DNA of 64,000 bases, taken from Hyaloperonospora brassicae (Eukaryota > Oomycota > Peronosporomycetes > Peronosporales > Peronosporaceae). Below the pieces are notes generated by a model. That model had not been told where the DNA came from. It did not search any database and worked only from the letters and a program-made list of their open reading frames with translations. Positions 1 through 11,488 of this stretch are shown in pieces. The first letter of the stretch is position 1. Each line of letters starts with the position of its first letter. The position numbers and the translations under genes are program-made. The DNA is taken from assembly GCA_947650285.1 (NCBI GenBank), contig CANTFL010001032.1:1-64000 (forward strand). The letters run 5' to 3'.

Positions 1-1
1 G

Positions 2-241
2 CGTGCACCTGCAGCACCTGTTGCTGCAGGCGAAGAAGGAGCAGCATACGACGAATCGTCTGCCGCAGAGGCTGGAACAGCACCGGTCTTTGTAGGTCTT
101 GAGTCACCTCGCATAGACATGTTAACTATGCGAGGTCAAGCGGAAAGTGAATGGAACGGACTAAACAAGTGCTCCCTGTCCCAATGGTGGCCAACGGGTG
201 GCCGCCATATTTTCGATAGTCACACGATGACTATCAGTTAA
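2..241 (+). CDS. C-terminus of an LTR-retrotransposon polyprotein (5' truncated by window edge)
   Basis: An open frame runs from base 2 to a TAA at 239–241 and encodes 79 residues. It starts with an Ala/Pro/Glu-rich stretch and ends with a short Trp-containing segment. No polymerase or integrase motif lies in this piece, so its identity rests on position: the stop is followed directly by a purine-rich tract (241–250) and then by a perfect LTR boundary (251), which is how gag-pol frames of LTR retrotransposons end. The body of the element lies left of the window. An acidic, low-complexity pol tail is common in such elements. Ty3/gypsy versus copia cannot be decided from this piece. Confidence 0.6.
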   Translation, partial: RAPAAPVAAGEEGAAYDESSAAEAGTAPVFVGLESPRIDMLTMRGQAESEWNGLNKCSLSQWWPTGGRHIFDSHTMTIS

Positions 242-250
242 GGGGGGTGA
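241..250 (+). promoter_or_regulatory. Polypurine tract (plus-strand primer site)
   Basis: The ten bases AGGGGGGTGA abut the LTR start. A purine run immediately 5' of a 3' LTR is the RNase-H-resistant primer for plus-strand synthesis in LTR retroelements. The assignment rests on the purine run and its exact adjacency to the TG that opens the LTR. Confidence 0.65.
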
Positions 251-644
251 TGTAACGGGGCAGCCCTTACATGGAAATTGTCATTAAAAAAACAATGACA
301 ACAAAGAATATTAACTTAAATATTTTTTGTACAATATCACCAATAGTGGTGATATTGAAGGGTCGACCAAAGAGTCTGTTCATTGGTTGATACCTCGACG
401 ATATCAACCCACCAATCGCCGCAAGATGCGCGCAATGAGTGGTGACGAGACGTCACCATACACTCAGTTATATTAGCATAATTAAGTTAAGTCAAACAGA
501 GAGACAGTAGTTAAAAGACTTGATTAAAGTAATTTAACAGTTTTACTTTTTACTTTTCCTACGCTTCCTCGTTCGCCTCGTGTACGTCTGTCGGGGCACC
601 CGAAACCCTTGCGTTAAGTTCACGCAAGGGTGTGCCCCGTTACA
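251..644 (+). mobile_element. 3' LTR of an LTR retrotransposon (394 bp)
   Basis: The block opens with TGTAACGGGGCA and closes with TGCCCCGTTACA, a perfect 12-bp inverted repeat with the usual TG…CA ends. It follows a polypurine tract and a polyprotein stop, so it is the 3' LTR of an element whose 5' part is outside the window; the target-site duplication therefore cannot be tested. The interior carries several perfect hairpins: 279–300 (7-bp stem), 332–357 (11-bp stem, 4-nt loop), 383–405, 441–457, and 607–630 just before the 3' end. A diverged relative sits at 1913–2375. Confidence 0.85.
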
Positions 645-1907
645 TCTACCCTACCTCCGCTTTGACGGTTGCATTACAGCGTCTAGCGAATGGCTTCCAT
701 CCAGATGCACCATTTGCTTGCCTAGGAATACATACTCTGACTTATTATTCTTTTAATACCTTGAATGCTTATCATGTAAACCTGCAACGGTAAATATTAG
801 CATCTTGCAAATGATCTCGTGCTGATAGAGCTTCAGGAGACTTGGTCTCTCATCAGGTGGCCTTCGCCGTGCAAGCGTGTGCGCTCATGCAAGCATGCTC
901 TTGGTGAGGTAATTTAACCACAAGTGGAGCGTTACCCCCAAATCATCACATATTGTACAATGGTTACTCATGGTCAACGATGATCTTTACACGGAAAGAT
1001 CGTCAAGGGTAAGGTTATAAGGTGGGGCGCACTCGCAACATCGATTACAGTTTGATCGTATGTCGAGATGATCATGTTGTAGCACATATTGTTATACTTT
1101 GCATTGCTCAGCGTAGGCCATGCATGATATTTGTCGACGACATCGATCAGCAAAAACAGACTATTAGAATCGATAATGAGTAGTTGACTCGTGTACATGT
1201 TGATGGTAAAATGTAATTGATGTAGGTTTACAGTTCATTATACTAGGAGGCTTCTATGATGTTCATCACTATTCTCTTGTCCGTTTATCTGTGCTTACTT
1301 GCACAAATGTGTACGTGAACTTTAGTGCACACATTTGACTTAACTGTTATAAGTGTAGACAGCTTAAGATCGTTCACTTACGTCAAATGTGCCCATCACA
1401 TCAGCTAAACATTGCCACGGTGATGAGCGGCTCGTATGCAGTGCAGAGGTTGTCAGAAAGACGCGATGCTGTTTTATGACAAAAGCATACGTACCAGCTT
1501 CCAAAGGTACAATGTATACATACTTATACATTAAGCTTTCTCTTATGTTGTATGATCGACGCCTGTGTCCCTAGCCCAGGTGGTCATCAATACTACTATA
1601 AGCGCATGCTTATGTCATCGACAGTATTACCATTACGATAATTTCGGTTGGGAGTCCACAGCGAGCTTGCTTACGAATTTTTTTGCATCACATCTTAATC
1701 TGCGACGTTTGTGCGCGAGCAGGTCTGAGCTACCATGCTCCACCTACAATTGCATCTGCTGAAACCCATACAACGTGGGTGTTGACCTCACGTTACTTTC
1801 TGAGGCTATATCTATTGAGTAGACGGATATCGTACCAGTTCGATCACCGTCCGATCGTTTCTGCGTGTATGGTACAGCCACCAGTATCTTATTCTAAGAC
1901 CAGCATT
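645..1907. other. Gene-free spacer between two LTRs
   Basis: Only short, unconvincing open frames are present on either strand, with no recognisable motif, RNA gene or splice-consistent exon chain. It is AT-leaning and probably old repeat or intergenic DNA. Confidence 0.5.
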
Positions 1908-2380
1908 ATAGCTGTAACGGGTTGAGCCCGCTGCATAAAAATGATACGAATGTATCAAGTTTTGAATATTATTGATTTCGATAACATTCAATTAACATTA
2001 CTCGAGAAGAGATGATGTTGGCGGAATCTTACCACCGAGGGTAATATTCTTGAGTACTCCACTTATTGGTTGATGTACACGCTACACTAACCAAATCGCC
2101 CACAATAGCTGCTGGACGCGCGCAATGGGTGGTGAGCAAGAAACCCGTATTGTAGATTGTATTTTGATATAGTCAGATCAAGACAAAGATGGTTTATTAG
2201 GAAACTTAACCATATTAAATACAATTCTACTTTTCCCTTTGAACAGTGCTTCTGAGTTCTGTTTACTTCTTCGCGCTTTCTCACGCCACGTGTACGTGAC
2301 GTCGGCAGCACGCAGCCTTGTGTTCAGTCAACACAAGGTCTTACCAGTCATCTGGTAAGAGCGTGCCTTGTTACAATAGC
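1908..2380 (+). mobile_element. Solo LTR with 5-bp target-site duplication
   Basis: A 463-bp block (1913–2375) begins TGTAACGGG and ends CCTTGTTACA, with TG…CA termini and a 6-bp perfect terminal inverted repeat (TGTAAC/GTTACA). It is flanked by identical ATAGC pentamers at 1908–1912 and 2376–2380, the target-site duplication left by integration. No internal region or second LTR follows, so it is a solo LTR formed by LTR–LTR recombination. It is related to but diverged from the 251–644 LTR: they share a central segment around the words GGTTGAT and GCGCGCAATG. A 9-bp hairpin at about 2311–2333 and a 7-bp hairpin at 2341–2358 precede its 3' end. Confidence 0.85.
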
Positions 2381-4159
2381 CCCCTCGTTTGCTCAGAAGG
2401 TGACTCTGAGATTGACACGATGATGGTGAAGTAACGACGAGGGTTTCAAGTCGGTAAATTAGCCTGCCGGGATATCGCGCTCGCGCATAGGCGTTTTGTC
2501 ATGCACATATATACTGCAACAGGACACCACGCATTATGATGATGACGTCACAAGCTACCTAAATTGATGATCGTGTACACGGAGGTCTACATACTTCACG
2601 TGCAATTTACTTTCGGATCAAGCGCAGATAACTAGACTAGGCACGCTTGGTCGAAGCGAAATACGGAATCGAACACAACGTCGTAAAGTTCCAGCATCTC
2701 TTTTTCGAGACCATACCTATCTACAGTCATAACACATTTGTGTATGCAAACACCCCATTCACCATTCATTGCGCGCATCTAGCACTGGGTAGTGCTTTTT
2801 GGCTGAACAATGGTCTCTATAAGCATATTAGCAGATTTATGAAGTGACTACCGATCCTTATCCGCCTTCGGATTATATTGTCAAAATTTACCTGCTTGAA
2901 CGCAATTTGCATTGGCATTCAATGATGTGTCAATATCATGTGGCGAAGACGCCTTGTCACACAACTTGCTGCAAAGCGAGCCACGATGGAATGTCAACGT
3001 CGTTGACATCCCTTCGCGGTCTTTCGTGCTCACGGCATCGATCAATATCGTGATCATTTATTCACCATTTTGCTCGCTTGTGGCACCCAATTTTGCCCAG
3101 ATATCGTCAGCAAACTTATTCATCATGCATGGTGTTCAATCTTGTGCATTTAATAAAAGGTTAGGCGAGATTATGGTGCACTCGACGCCTTTCGTGTAGG
3201 ATATATATTGCTGATACTACGATACAAGGTTGCCCAGTTACAAGACGTTGAGCCGCGTAACCAAGACATCCATGCGTAGAACTACACGGATAAGTGGCTC
3301 TAGTTTATGTAGAACATGATGATCAGGATATCATGATAGAAGAGATACAATGTATCGAGATGCTGCAATATATGCATAATAAGACGAGGAGATTAAGGTA
3401 CGCTAAATAGTAATAAAACAATTTAACTTGAGATAAATTCCATAAATACTTTTCAGATGAGAAGCAGAAACGATACATACTTTGCACAAACAATTTACTC
3501 CACATGTTTGATCTTACTCGTTCTTCGGCTCGCATAGAGAGTTATCGACTAGGTAGCGGGCCTGCGTACACACGTGGTATCAGCTCGAAAAATATTGAGC
3601 AGCTTCGGTGGTTGGTATTCTCGGATCGTTTTGTGTGTGTTTATTACAAGGTTACTACACCACGAACGGACCTTTACCATTTTCTTATCAAGTCCACGAC
3701 GCTAGTACCAGCATTCTGTGTCAGCGCATAGAACAAGGTAAGTTTGTATTATAAGGATGTGTCAGCAGATAGTGCTTCACGGTCCAGATGTACCAAGAGA
3801 ATCGAGTCGCCTACGCTTGTGTGCACCATGTCTTCTACTGCAAACACCGATCATGCACACATTTTCATAGCATCCGGTCTGCAATGTCTGTTTTCCAACA
3901 ATTAACGCTACTACTGCCATTACTGGCTTCATCTATGGCGATCATGACACTCCGGAAACATTGGGTGTTTATTCGAAGTGCTATGATCTTTGTGATCACG
4001 CATATGGACATTAACGGATGACCTCTCTTTCACATATCACCGTCTAACCGACATAGGCACATAAGACTCCGTTCCCATACAAAGACTGATATAGTCATGT
4101 CCACATTTCACCACACTTAGTCACTCAGGTCTATGTGATGATTTCCAACATAGTTTGAG

Positions 4160-4260
4160 CACGGGTGGGGTGTGCTACAATACATAGCAGCACAGTGGTA
4201 ATAATACCTGGGCTCAGATAATGGGTTCAATTCCTAATTTGACAGGACCCATTCATTTAC
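4160..4260 (+). mobile_element. Possible tRNA-derived SINE head
   Basis: CAGCACAGTGG (4188–4198) resembles an RNA polymerase III box A, and GGTTCAATTCC (4224–4234) fits the box B consensus GGTTCRANNCC exactly. They are about 36 bases apart, as in tRNA-derived promoters. The flanks do not fold into a full tRNA cloverleaf (acceptor and T stems do not pair), so this is more likely the promoter head of a tRNA-derived SINE than a working tRNA gene. The element's 3' end and target-site duplications were not found. Confidence 0.35.
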
Positions 4261-4848
4261 AAAATGTTGGTGCGGTAGGGGTGTCAAGTCCTATAACACG
4301 TCACATATGGGAAAGGAAACGACAAAGGGTAGTAAGAGGCATCGTAAAAGGTCTGATAAGTGTTCAGTCCATCCAGCTAGCATCTCATTTGGCCGAGTGG
4401 GTACTGTGTACATACATAAAATTGATCACGATGTATGCGGCATTTCCGATCGCGCAATCAGAAGCAATTGCCACATCAGACTCGGTACATGTTACAAAGC
4501 AATATGCCGTTAAGATACACTGCAGCATATTCATAGAGCTGCTCATTAAATCAGGTATGAGGTACAACGCGAGCGGTACGCAAACGCAACTTTTTTCTAC
4601 AGTATGTCAACCAACCATGTATATGGTTTGCATGATTAGTTATGTATGGTGCGGATATCAGCGCTCACAAGGTACTGTGTCATTTGAAGTTTGCAATAAT
4701 GTTTCCTTGGAAGTTGGTATGGCTTATTACATGTCATAAACGTACACAACTTTTGCGTTTAATGACCGTGAGGCAATCAGGAGCCATTAGATGCAAGTCG
4801 TGTCAAGTGCGTGCTGTAGAAGACGATCTGTTTCGCATGTCGACATTG

Positions 4849-4950
4849 TGATCAATATCGTTCTGATGCATCAATTTCGCCATTCGTTCATTTTGATCAA
4901 CCTCGTTCTGATGCATCAATTTCGCATTGAGTTCATTTTGATCAATCCCG
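4849..4950. repeat. Two-copy tandem repeat, unit about 45–48 bp
   Basis: A segment beginning GATCAATATCGTTCTGATGC is followed at once by a close second copy beginning GATCAACCTCGTTCTGATGC, and a third, truncated GATCAATCCCGATATG start. The core word CTGATGCATCAATTTCGC is identical in both full copies. No coding role seen. Confidence 0.75.
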
Positions 4951-5674
4951 ATATGAAGCATTGCATTTACGATAGCAGCTACTTTGGAGTCTGTAAAAGG
5001 TATAATGAAGTGATTCTAGCGTTTTTTTTTGTCAGAAGCTAGGCAACCAGTAGGTTTATACGGAATGTTTGATACTGTTTATGGTCGTGTTAAACGATCG
5101 TGTCGGTCTTTCCATTTTTTTGCGATGCAAGCGTGCTGACTGGAATATACCGAAGTAGAACTTGCACGATCTCCACGTATCCACCATGTCTGCCTGATGT
5201 ATTATTCGACGACGCCATCCATCATGTTCGGCTTACCAAATCGTAATAAAATTACACGGATGATCTGCCTCACTTTTTTGTATCCTTCGGCCCAATGCAC
5301 GAGCGTTTTACCTCGATATACGATGACGGAACGGCATGATCCCGGCGCGCCGTGTTGCGACATCGTTCATGCAAAACGAATGAGCAGCAGTCTAAGTTTG
5401 TACCATGTATGTAGGGCTTTCATGATGATGTGGTGATAACGACGAAAATGATGCGGTTAGAGATGACTAGCTTCGAGCAAGCAATGACGGCAACGCGGAG
5501 TTCCATGAAGTACGAAGGGCATCTACGCGCTGGACCATTACCCGATTTGGCCACTGGTGTACCTTACTTACCAAAGCCGCAAGCAACAAATTTGCAAGGT
5601 ATGCATTGATGTTGTAGAGGAATGACTGTTAGATAGACCAAGGGGAGCTTTAGCTTATGCCGTCCTCGCCTACT

Positions 5675-5790
5675 ATTCTTGTCCACTGCAACATACACCA
5701 CCCGTCCATCCTTGAGTCCTCCTAAAGTATTCTTTTCGTCTACTGCACAACACACCACCCGTCCATCCGTAATTCTGCATCATCCGTCCA
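5675..5790. repeat. Imperfect direct repeat, spacing about 57 bp
   Basis: The phrase CACCACCCGTCCATCC occurs at about 5696 and again at about 5753, each preceded by a related TCCACTGCAACA or TCTACTGCACAA word. A further partial CATCCGTCCATC follows. No gene is associated. Confidence 0.6.
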
Positions 5791-7489
5791 TCGATGTTAC
5801 TGTGTACCGCAACCTCGTCTTAGAGCGAAATGTTGAAATCAGTATGTCGCTCTGGCGACAAAAGTCGAAACTATTCGCTGCACCGCTTCAAACGGTCCTC
5901 CAGCACTTGACTTTTACAGTAATCCATTTATACGGAAAACAGCGTGCATCGAAAGAGACCAGACTGCAATCTAGCCCGCCATTCAAACGTTGTCGCCTCG
6001 AGATCCTGAGTTGCCTCACCGAGCAAGTTTTAAACAAAAATGTCTGAACAGCATCTGATATCACTTAGAGGTTGGGCTTTGTCGCTTTGCGCTGCCAAGA
6101 ACAAAGTAAGCGCGCATCTACTTTTGGGTTTTTAGGCATGACTGACTCAGATTCGAAGGTACAGACCCTCTCGTCACTAACACTCGAACATGGGTGGACT
6201 ACAAGTGATATGGCGTCCGTCAACAACATATGTAGAAAGGTTAGAGCAGAAAAATGTGCAGCGCGTAAACACTGACACCCTTACAGCTTATAACGTCTTC
6301 ATCGACGAGTCTGAACCGCTGAGTCGTCCACTACTTCACAATATGTATCGATTTTCAGCGTGAATCGACAATACTGTGCAATGATCCGTCATCAGTTGAC
6401 TTCCGACTATGGCCGCTGATCAAACCGATGCGACGAACAGGAGCGTATGGTCTGTCATCGTGTATTGTGTCATTTACTTGCACTACATCTCCTCGTAAGA
6501 ATTCTGCATCATCTTTGGTCCGAGTTACACACACTTTTGGTGCTGTGCGCCATTCGACGCAGCTAAGACACGGCGCATCTGCGTACCGACCAAATGTTCA
6601 CCTCCGTGGCAGAATGGGAAATGCGCCATCAGAACAAAATCCTACCTATACTTGTCAGCACGAGATTTCGGATAGCGAAGTTGACAATCTTACAGAGATA
6701 ACTGACTTATCACATCTTTACAAGCAAAGGGTGTTGATGATTTGACTACCACGAGGGCGCGTTTTGCACTCACCGCTCTGCGGTACTCCCTTGAGAAGGA
6801 GATTATAATCGACTATGCCATAGCCGGAGCCTACGCTTGCCATGTCTTACGTAGAAGACCTGTATCGGTAGACTTAGACGCAGGAAAGAAATATTGACAA
6901 CACGGTGACCGGGAGCAAAGGATAGCGAATGAGATAATGTTAAGACTTCATTTGGATGGCTGATACACAACACAACAGCTCACGGCTCATATGTTGCATG
7001 ACTTCACGCATTTGGCTCATCAGCGATAAGCTTACCCGCTTCAAACCCAGTTATAAGGACAAAATGATCTGACCGACCGCTCGTTACCTCAACTTCCAAC
7101 AAGGGATGTTACGACACCTTGTGATGGCACTTGTTGATGGAGCTGTAGCACAGGACAGCCAGAGAGAAACGACGAGGAGACTTTGCCATTTGGAAGGTAA
7201 ACGTTCGAGTTATTGCTTTTTCGTCGGATTATCTATGTATTGAAATGCGCGTCACGCATACGGGGACTGTGGAGAAGCTGAAATCTTGAGGAAGTAAACT
7301 AAGGCTCGAGACTCTGTTGATCAAAGGTTGCTTGGATTCTAATGAAGATGCATGCTGCACGTGGATGTGTAAGCCGTTGCCGAGTGGTCGTGCCAGATCA
7401 TCCATTGCATTGGTAAGCCTCTTTCTTTACCGCGCAGGAAGAGGAGCTTTCAGTGTAAGAATGGCAACGCCTTCTTCGAGCGATACAGG

Positions 7490-8425
7490 TCATATTGTAT
7501 CGGCCTCACGGAACGTGTGAAACACCTTGTCCCAAAGCGAAAATCTCTTGGCGAAATTGAACCGCTGGTGCGTATGGTGGAGGTCGTGATCATGCACTCG
7601 CAAACACATGCCGGTAATGTCATGCAGCAGTGGCATTTGAGGGAACGACACGCCCTTGATGTCCAAACCCGAGTGACCTGCGACTTCCACGTACGTCTTG
7701 TACGCAAACAGCAGGTGCAATTGAAGATCGGAGAGCGGAAAGCCAAGACTCCACGCAAGACAGAACGGTATTAAATTGGTGAGGGCCAAATCCATGCCGT
7801 CTTGCGCATACGTCGACAGCGGGCACGGGTGAAGATGCACGTGGTGCCGCTTGTGGACGTTCTTGTACAGCCACGGAACGCGGTGGCACGTCCAGTGAAC
7901 CACAAAGTGGAAGAAGTCAAAGATGATCTCAAAGAGCAGCGATTTGGGGACAAACACGATGAACTCAACCAGAAACGTCTGCCAGTCCAGACTGCCTTGT
8001 ATAGATCGAGTAGTCTGCTTTGCAAACCAGAACGACGCGCACTCGGTGGGCACCACGACCCGCAAGATGCAGAAGTAGATGGATCTGGTCTGCTCGTTCG
8101 TGAGCTGCACCCGCTTCTTGCCTTGAATCTGAGGCTTCTTGGTCGCTATCCACTCGAACCACTTGACCATCGCCACGATACGCAGCAAACTCACGCTGTA
8201 TACCATAAGCAACTGCACCCATAGCGCAGGTGACTCGATGACGTTTGGCAGCGACGACAACGAGGCGTAAGTAAACAGACCGACGCTGCAGATGAATGCG
8301 TTGATGAACGTGTAGAATTTGCAGGTTCGCACGACGAGTTTGTACATAGTGCTCCACGATGCTGGAATAGTACTCGAGGTGGTGATTGCTATATCGCAAA
8401 CCCTGCTGCTCATGACGATGGACAA
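7490..8425 (-). CDS. Sterol desaturase / fatty-acid hydroxylase family membrane protein
   Basis: An intronless frame encodes 311 residues with three histidine clusters typical of the di-iron hydroxylase family that includes C-5 and C-4 sterol desaturases and sphingolipid/alkane hydroxylases: HFVVH at about 173–177, HKRHH at 191–195 and HDHDLHH at 278–284. Hydrophobic segments lie around 35–60, 65–90, 150–172 and 215–240, consistent with an ER membrane enzyme whose histidines bind two irons at the cytosolic face. Length fits the family (about 280–330). Oomycetes of the Peronosporales lack complete sterol synthesis, so the substrate is uncertain: a retained C-5 desaturase-type activity, a sphingoid base or another lipid are all possible. 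The first ATG was taken as start; Met27 is an alternative that would remove a non-hydrophobic leader. Confidence 0.85.
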   Translation of the reverse strand: MSIVMSSRVCDIAITTSSTIPASWSTMYKLVVRTCKFYTFINAFICSVGLFTYASLSSLPNVIESPALWVQLLMVYSVSLLRIVAMVKWFEWIATKKPQIQGKKRVQLTNEQTRSIYFCILRVVVPTECASFWFAKQTTRSIQGSLDWQTFLVEFIVFVPKSLLFEIIFDFFHFVVHWTCHRVPWLYKNVHKRHHVHLHPCPLSTYAQDGMDLALTNLIPFCLAWSLGFPLSDLQLHLLFAYKTYVEVAGHSGLDIKGVSFPQMPLLHDITGMCLRVHDHDLHHTHQRFNFAKRFSLWDKVFHTFREADTI

Positions 8426-11400
8426 GTACCAGATGCGCTATCAATTGTTTAATGAAGCGTCGTTGCTCGCGATGATGGGCGACGATCGTTTGAAAGAGGC
8501 ATTGGGTTCGGTTGCGCATACTGTCCTGCGATACTAGAGGGCTGCATCGACATCTCTCGTGATGAAGGATGCTGCCTCATCAAGCTCAACGAGTCACTGG
8601 CCGTTAGGTGAATGCCAGACACAACGACAGCAGGACGATATGATGCGTTGGTTTTGGAACATGGTGCGCTACGATCACACGAAGTGTTGATTCTTGGAGC
8701 ACGCGCGCATAAGTGATCATGCGAGCAACTGAACTTTTGTGGGTTTCGTCAGCTACTACCTGCGGTCGCACGGATGAATAAGGTCAGAGGACTACGGTTT
8801 GCAACATCGTTTCCGAAAAACGGACGACTGACGAGATTGGTCCGACCCACGATTGGAGGCTCTATCACTCACGACCTGTCGAGTCGATCTCACGAGAACC
8901 AACGACCAAACGATCTCTGGGCATGGGTCAAGTCGTGAGGTCGATCGACACTTTGCGTCGCAACATAAATCACATGATGTGGCCGTAGTCCCGGCTGACT
9001 TGGCGTTCCCACACACTCGCGTCTACGAAATATTTATCCGAAAGGTCGGACTGCCTCATCGACTCGACGCTGCTGACCCACACACGATTCGGTGCACAAT
9101 CGACAGTGATGCACGATGAGAACCAGAAGCACGACATATCTCCGTGACGTCCATTGTCACAGTTAGATGCTATTTCGATTAATTTTCAACGCTAGAGGGT
9201 TTCTATGTGCGTGCGCTACGCTCCCATCTCGAGATGATGAAACCATTGCGTTGTCCACGGATGCGTGATTTTAATACGTCGGCAGGTCAGACGTTTTCTT
9301 TTAGGTTGGCACAATGCCGCTGTGTCGAACGGATGTACGACGTCGTTCGTTTAGTTGTGTCGGGAGTTCGCTTGCGCGATGAAGCCTGTTCAAACGCTAG
9401 CCATCTACTACCACCATCGTGTACGTGGTAGTTGCTTGCTATACACACAGGAGCCACGTACTTTTCGAGGCCAAGCTTGTTTGCGGTAGCAGCAATTGGT
9501 AAACGGGTGCTTTGAGAGACGACAGAACTCATAACTAAGCCTCAATGACCGACTGACGCGTTGACGGCTTCGTGCGATGGTACAATGCCTAAGTGTTAGT
9601 TGAAGCAGTGTCATGGACGAGCGACGTATTCCTGTTCTTGTGATGAATTGACTGCTCAACACGATCAAACACCTCTGTCAAGGTCGTGCTCTGTTTTGTT
9701 TGGCTCAGCTCAGCTCAGCTTCGCGCAACCCGCATACGAGCAAGTCATTCCTAGCCCCAAAGTGTCACGCAGGAGTCATCCGATCCGTAGAGTATCGGAC
9801 GCGCTGAGCACAACGATAAAGCGATTTGCGAGTAAACTTCTCGGACGTAATCAATAAGTTCATCTATGGAAGTCCTCGCGGCAATGCCCGCGTGTCTGCT
9901 GCGATCGATCACAAGTTCCAGACGTCAAACTCGTCTACATATCGTGGAAACGCATAGCGACGTGGCACGAGTGTTGTTCGGCTATCGATAATGGTGCAGC
10001 AGCCTCAGCACCACAATTCGTAAACGCTAAGAAATATGCAAAAACGATCGTTCTTCGTGCGCGACGATGCAAAGTCTGCTGGCAAGCGAGCTATCCGCAA
10101 ATGCTATCGCAATGTCTAGTGCGTAGCTACAGCGCTTTTCCCGCGAATGCATTGGCACGAAAGGAGTTAGTATTGAGGAACTCTGGCGCCGACACATTGA
10201 TCCTCATCGCTTGCCAAGCAAGTTGTGGAGACATCGAAAATAGCCGTGCTTGTCACAGTACCCGCGTTGTGTGTGAGGATGTATCCATTGGCTCGAGACA
10301 TCGACCGTTGTCGCACTGGAAGCTGCATCGATAGCGACACCAGATAGCTAGAAGTGTCTTGACGAGTATTGCTGGTCGCCACTGTTCTTCAAGACGACTT
10401 CAATTCAACAGCAACTTCTCTTGGCGATACCTGCTGTTGTTCGTATGGCCTTGCACAGCGAAAAAGGTGACCTGCCTCCGCCGTTGGCTCTTATTGCTCG
10501 CTCTGTCTGATCGATTGTACTACTTGGAGCTTGTGGCCATATTTCTTGCCGTCCATCAGGCGTTAACGATGTGGAAAGAAGACGTACAGATATCTGGGAA
10601 GACACGTCGTGGGAAACCAGAACACCCGTTTCCAAATGGCTAAGCACCAGCATGAAGGAGACAGCCTGACCGTTGCTACCTTCTATGGCTTGCTTTGTAC
10701 AAACAACAACAAGAAATTTGGCTCGGTAGCGCCCGCTCAGCGGTTGACGGACCGAATTTCGCTCTGTAATGGACACGAACTAGTTCGGACAAGACTAGTC
10801 ACGTTTGGGCCAAGATTGACAACATCATGAGCCGTAAAACTTGTCACGTCGCGGACGTAAGTCGTACTATCTCGTTTAGTCGCCTTGAGTAACAACATCG
10901 ACGTGATCACTCGCTTCACTGAACAGCATACCGCGAACGATCGTGTTGTTTCCAGCAACTGCTTACTGTAATACCTGTGTCCGAAGTTCAAAGGCCGACG
11001 GAAGAAAGTTGTAGATAGTCTGCAATGACTTTGTTTTTACCTCTGTTGCTGCTGTAGAGATTGACAGCATTGGCGTCAAAGTCTTGAAAAGCGCAAACTT
11101 GTTGTGCCCGATGAGCTCGATATGCAGGATAGACTGGTGAAGGTCCAGCAACAAAGAAGTAGACAACACGTCAACGGGGCGATAATATGCAGCCAAGTTT
11201 CGTCAATCTCTGGAGCTCTACTCGTGACAGCAAAAGTGTTTGAAGATCGAGGCAAAGTCAGTCGGAGCAGCAAGTACGTCGACGCTCGAATTTATAGATG
11301 TACTTAGATAGTTCTTGCCAGAAGTTTACCACTGCAACTGTAGCCACAATGTTATGACTCAAGTACCAGAAAAATATGGCGCTGTGTTTGCGATACACAT

Positions 11401-11488
11401 AGCGTTGTGCAGCGGTGCGGAAATGGGCCACCAACTAATGCATCACGGCGTCTACAATGTCTGGGAGCAAGAATCGTGCGCACGGCGT
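8426..11488. other. About 3 kb without a recognisable gene
   Basis: Many short open frames overlap on both strands, none with a family motif. A (GCTCA)n run lies near 9703–9718. A minus-strand frame at 10963–11196 looks moderately protein-like but I cannot place it in any family or extend it with splice sites. It could hold an unrecognised short gene or decayed sequence. Confidence 0.4.

Larger units (their letters stand above)
2381..7489. other. Repeat-rich, gene-poor region
   Basis: About 5 kb without a gene I can support. Open frames are short, low in confidence and have no family motif. It contains a possible SINE near 4.2 kb and small direct repeats at 4.85 kb and 5.7 kb, described separately. 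The texture suggests decayed transposon and intergenic sequence. Confidence 0.5.

Noticed and set aside
4160..4260. Functional tRNA gene
   Set aside because: Box A and box B are present but acceptor and T stems do not pair, so kept only as a possible SINE.
7802..8519. 140-aa plus and 184-aa minus ORFs overlapping the desaturase gene
   Set aside because: Frame shadows; only the 311-aa frame has the three histidine boxes.
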